DNA from: Mesocentrotus franciscanus
Lineage: Eukaryota; Echinodermata; Echinoidea; Camarodonta; Strongylocentrotidae
Length of the DNA stretch: 64,000 nucleotides
Reading direction: 5' to 3'
NCBI GenBank assembly: GCA_037976565.1
Contig: CP137683.1
Location: forward strand, 5,480,865 to 5,544,864
Shown: piece after piece, positions 60,553 to 64,000 of the stretch
Numbering within the stretch: position 1 is the first letter of the stretch
How the letters are laid out: each line of letters opens with the position of its first letter
Program-made: the position numbers and the translations under genes
Notes under the pieces: model-generated
What the model was told of the DNA's origin: nothing
The model's database searches: none
What the model saw: the letters and a program-made list of their open reading frames with translations, nothing else

Positions 60553-62172
60553 CTCTCTCTCGTTCTCTCTCTCATTCTCTGACTGTATTGTAATAGAGAA
60601 TAAAAGTAGGACGTTCTTTGACAGAGTAGTTCCTCTTGTTTGCCCTCTCTCAGTTCAGTTCACTATGAGTCAAGGTACTGGTGTCCCTGAAAAAAACTGC
60701 ATTATTCTGTGACCGAAATGTTAACGCTTAATTGTGCCATGTAAACATTGGGTACTAGGCTTGCCATGTGGACGGGGACCAGCTTCCAGTTATCATGACA
60801 TTTGTTGTGATGACGACCGTAACTCTTTGTGTATGCTCCATAATATCTGTGTTATTGGATCACTTTTGGTGAAGTTACTTAGATTGCACAGTCAGTGTTT
60901 TGTGATTGGGAACAGCAGGCGTATGGTGTAAGTTTGGTCATTGTTGTCCATATGTACAGTCATCTGTTTTCGTAACTAAGATATCATTTATTTGTGGTTT
61001 TTATTGGATTCATTCCAATATAAACATTCCACAACATGTATTTATTTGTTGTCGTATTATTTTACTCATCTAAACATTGTATTGTATTCAAATTGAATTT
61101 GAATACACTGCCTGTTAATGCACTTGTAGATTTTCCTCATAAACTTTATATAATATATTTTTACACTTACAAAATTTACAAATGTTCTTTCAATTTTTGT
61201 TGTCAGGCTCGGTGGTATTCTTGATAAAATTGAGATTTCTATGACTTTTTAAAAATCAAAAGAGATGGTTTATGAGTACTTACCAGCAAAGAAGATAAGC
61301 CACATGTTGATGATAATGTGCTCAGGTGTGAGAAGAGCAACAGCTTGCTTGTTATTTTCTGCAACGGCTTCTGTCGTCTCGGCGAGAAGTCCATCCAGCA
61401 TGTCCCTAACCCTTCCTGCTTTGTATGTAACAACATGCTCCACATACTTCTTCATGAGAATTCTGTCCCTCTGGTCCCGTGCCTTGAAGAGGCTCGCGAA
61501 CCATTTGTTGGGAAAGTGCCTCAACCATGGCATAGCGTTTACAGGATGCATCGGTGAAAGCAGCTTGGAAATCTCAGCTGAAAAGTCCAATATCTCCCTC
61601 ATTTCGGGATGGTCGTGCTCATAGCGCTCACCAAAGACAAAGTTACAGAGAATATTGAGTGAGGCTATGTGAAGATCGCACTGAGGATCGAAGGGCTTCT
61701 CGTTCTGGGCTGCGAAATGGTTCACGAGATTGTTCGCTTCCTGGAGAATCTTTTCTCCCATGTCTGCGTTGTTCACGACGCGCATGGCCTGGCGGCATAT
61801 CTTCATGTGCAACTGCCTTTGGATTTCGTCTTTACATGTGAGGAAGCCCTTTCCGCCCGCCAACACGTCCATGCAAAAGAGATCCGGTCTGTGTGAGATA
61901 TCAACGCCTCTGTATGCTGTCTTGATCAGTTCTGCGTTATTGAGGACCACGACACGCTCCGAACCGAGCTTGATGCTGAAGATATCCCCGTAGGTCTTTG
62001 CCAGCTCAATAAGGGAGAGATGTGGTGACTTTGGATTGATGCTCAGAACATCACCGATGAAAGGTATTGATGTCGGTCCGGGTGGTAGTTTACGAACTTT
62101 GTAGTCGTAATGTTCTTTGAGGTAATAGACTGCACACAGGGCAGTGCCCACAGCAGACGCAATCACAATCAT
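55246..62172 (-). CDS. cytochrome P450, CYP2 clan (CYP1/CYP17-like), gene 2, 498 aa
   Basis: Four exons, minus strand: 61284-62172, 58574-58726, 55899-56003, 55246-55595. All introns are GT-AG and phase 1; the coding sum is 1497 bp. Exon lengths 889/153/105/350 mirror gene 1 (889/150/105/350). The product is an ER-anchored monooxygenase: hydrophobic residues 1-18, hinge LPPGPTSIPFIG (29-40), helix I AGSDT (296-300), ExxR EVLR (353-356), PERF, and heme loop FSVGKRRCLG with Cys437. The hinge and QEELERIIGQS block are close to CYP1/CYP2 relatives. In helix C, R119 and M123 occupy the expected Trp and Arg positions, with K124 next. Introns 1 and 2 (2557 and 2570 bp) are enlarged by repeats. The start ATG at 62172 matches that of gene 1. 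By eye, identity to gene 1 is roughly 40-50% in the last exon, so the duplication is old. Confidence 0.95.
56138..56515. repeat. polypurine (GGA/GAA)n tract in intron 2 of P450 gene 2
   Basis: About 375 bp of nearly pure purine on the plus strand, including some 46 uninterrupted GGA units at about 56169-56307. It begins 135 bp from the exon 3 acceptor at 56003. In the transcript it reads as (UCC/UUC)n just upstream of the real acceptor. The poly-Gly, poly-Leu and poly-Ser frames are artefacts. Confidence 0.95.
56516..58573. other. rest of intron 2 of P450 gene 2
   Basis: The plus-strand frame at 56602-56973 (123 codons) is not recognisable. A G run lies at 57452-57466. No nested gene is supported. 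Confidence 0.6.
58803..58960 (-). repeat. tRNA-derived SINE (family 2) in intron 1 of P450 gene 2
   Basis: On the minus strand: GATGGCTCGGTGGTAGAGCA (box A) and GGTCCTGGGTTCATAACCC (box B), then a body including TTAAGGCAGTTATCC that resembles the body of the SINE at 17378-17512. Confidence 0.72.
59520..60060. other. CpG-enriched island-like patch in intron 1 of P450 gene 2
   Basis: It includes CCGACCGACCGACCGACCG followed by CGGGGGAG, ACGGGAG, TGTCGCAGAC, CCGCCGACAAA and TTTCCGCCGGGG, all unusual in this AT-rich window. It could be an alternative promoter, an enhancer or a mobile element remnant; no paired ends or frame were found. Confidence 0.35.
60522..60582. repeat. CT microsatellite
   Basis: A TCTCTC run with TCATTC/TCGTTC interruptions in intron 1 of P450 gene 2. 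Confidence 0.9.
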
Positions 62173-62760
62173 GATGAAGCTTTTGCTGGTCTCTCAAATT
62201 TGGAGAAAAGGTAGAAATTGGAGGCCTTCCACTTCTGTTGGCTACTTCAATGCAATAGTTAAAAAAGAAAGCGAAATACAAGATTATGTTTAAAAAAATA
62301 TTGAATAGAAGTCAAAAACACGATAGGAATTTTTAGTTTAGTTAGATTTAGAAAGTATTTTTAAAATAATGTTACAAGATCATGATCAAGTTCATGAAGT
62401 AAACAAAGATTTTGTATTAAGCAATATCAATAATGAAACTGAGGAAAGATTATTTAAATACACTGTACCTGACTAAAAAATTAATGATATCTGCACAAAG
62501 ATCCACAATAGAAGGAAAAAACAAACACTGAAAAGTTCTGCTTGATATCCAAAATGTTTGCTCAAGTACACACGCTAATAGAAAAAGAGGAACATCCTGT
62601 AAGTTAGCATGGACATGGCTCATCACATCTCTGAAACACTTGGATTTGAAACAAGAGAGCGGGAGAAAAAGAAGTTGTGAGTTACTCCAACGACAGCCAA
62701 AGCAGGACTGAGGCAAAATAGGTCACTCCTGGTGCACTATATGAGCACGGACGATCACAT
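62173..62760 (-). promoter_or_regulatory. candidate 5' UTR intron and promoter of P450 gene 2
   Basis: A plausible acceptor (GAAGTAGCCAACAG) ends at 62235 and a donor CAG|GTACAG lies at 62469/62468. A TATA-like CATATAG sits at about 62738-62744. This would give an untranslated first exon of about 62469-62710, parallel to the layout inferred for gene 1. It is inferred from signals only. Confidence 0.28.
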
Positions 62761-64000
62761 GTGTAGTATCACGGTCCACGATAGTAGTATATACAATGTA
62801 TATGTACTCCTATGTTGGCAGACCGGGAGAGAGGGAGAGAGGGAGAGAGGGAGAGAGGGAGAGAGAAAGAGGGAAAGAGAGAGCCGCTATGGGTATGGGT
62901 GAGTAAGGGAGTGAGTGAACGTGCGTCAATGATGGGGGCTTGTCTCTCTGTTTTATGACCGGGGAGTGATTGTGGGCTGGGAATCGCGGCTCACTAGCCG
63001 AGCGAGCGGCCCCGTGAAAGAGACTTTGAGAAGTGATGGAGATCGAAGAGCGGGGAACAAGTGTTGTCAGGGGGTGTGTAATACCTTGCTGATCCTACCC
63101 GGAGCCCTTGGGGCGTTAGCTTGTCACGTTACCTAGCCCTAAGCCATAGCCAGGTAGAGAGGGGAGAATTTATGTCTTCATCCTCTCTGCCGCATTTTTT
63201 TCCTTCTCTTTTTCTTTTTTGGCAGAGGGGGAGGAAGGATCAGAAAAGGGTAAAGGCTTGAGGTTGGTTTGGGGGGAAAAAGTGAGCATGCAGGGAGTGT
63301 TGAGATGGGAAGGCATGCCTGTATGTATGCATGCTGACAAAAAAGAAATGACCTTCCTCGTTTAAGTCCCAGCGGAATCCTTCTCTTTCATCACCCATAA
63401 TACTCTCTTGAGCCTTACCATCATAGTACAACAATCCACCATTTTCTTCTCACCTTATGCTTCGAACTCAGCCCCCCCCCCTCCCTCCCCTCCTATCCAT
63501 TCCTACGTCCCCTTATACCCATCAAAGTATATGTCCAACATGGGGAGAAGGAATTATTACTCTTTTCTTGCACAAATTGCAGTCAAGAGTGGAGAAAGAT
63601 ACAGGATGTTAAAAAAATTCGAAAAATTAATCATCTAACTCTACAATCAAAACATGTTCCTTTATTTTGGTTAGTCAAATTTTGTTATGATCATTAGAAC
63701 TTATGAATTCTGTGACAGCATACAGCTGTAGAAGGAGAGTGAAATTTTGATGAAAACAGAAGAAATTTATCTCGATGCTCGTCTGTCTGTCGGTACTGTT
63801 GATTTTTCTTGCTTCTTAAAAATTAAGCTTTATAATTCAATTAATCTTCATTTGAGTAAATATGTTTCATAATTGATTATTTAAATTGCATATGTAGCTT
63901 CTTATTTCTTGATACAGCTGCTTTTATGGTGGTTATTAAAGTAAAAGATGTAAATACCAGTGTACTTCCAGCAAAAGACCCAAATTCTTGTATAGTTATG
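62761..64000. other. upstream flank of P450 gene 2
   Basis: It has a (GGGAGAGA)n tract at 62822-62882 and a moderately CpG-rich patch at 62980-63130 (GAATCGCGGCTCACTAGCCG, GAGCGAGCGGCC) that might be regulatory. The rest shows no gene. Confidence 0.45.

Overview
This is an intron-rich, AT-rich animal nuclear sequence dominated by non-coding DNA. The coding content and repeat style (P450s related to CYP1/CYP17, a C2orf76 orthologue, tRNA-derived SINEs, many short inverted-repeat elements flanked by TTAA, large trinucleotide arrays, frequent TACATGTA motifs) fit a marine deuterostome invertebrate, most likely an echinoderm such as a sea urchin. That placement is inference. No bacterial genes, CRISPR array, rRNA or intact viral gene was seen.

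Three protein-coding genes can be supported by splicing the translated frames together. (1) 9640-19802, minus: a four-exon gene for a 127-residue orthologue of the UPF0538 protein C2orf76; exons are 77-136 bp and introns reach 6.7 kb. (2) 29060-33248, minus: a complete four-exon microsomal cytochrome P450 of 497 residues. (3) 55246-62172, minus: a second complete P450 of 498 residues with the same exon plan and the same intron phases. The P450s are diverged tandem duplicates about 22 kb apart. A weaker fourth model is a short plus-strand gene beginning at 24441 with a Pro/Gly/Gln/Met-rich first exon; it is divergent from C2orf76 and shares with it a CCAAT-containing candidate promoter around 20120-20460.

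Layout: 1-9600 is intergenic with fold-back elements, a TTAA-flanked element and a 210-bp tandem duplication. 9600-19800 is the C2orf76 gene, whose introns hold several inverted-repeat elements. 19800-29000 holds the candidate promoter, a long hairpin, a SINE, an 875-bp element with a 7-bp target duplication and the weak short gene. 29000-36800 is P450 gene 1 with its probable untranslated first exon. 36800-55200 is intergenic and very rich in mobile elements: nested TTAA-flanked elements, a perfect 116-bp inverted repeat, SINEs and a 690-bp trinucleotide array with a 270-bp higher-order repeat. 55200-62800 is P450 gene 2, with a very long polypurine tract in intron 2. 62800-64000 is its upstream flank.

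The P450s probably act as ER-bound monooxygenases in xenobiotic or endogenous lipid/steroid metabolism. Both lack the usual Trp and Arg of the helix C WxxxR motif while keeping every other P450 signature. I found no convincing new multi-gene system. The most notable signals are the hidden C2orf76 gene, the helix C change shared by both P450s, the nested and inverted element copies, and the perfect long palindrome at 46025-46382.
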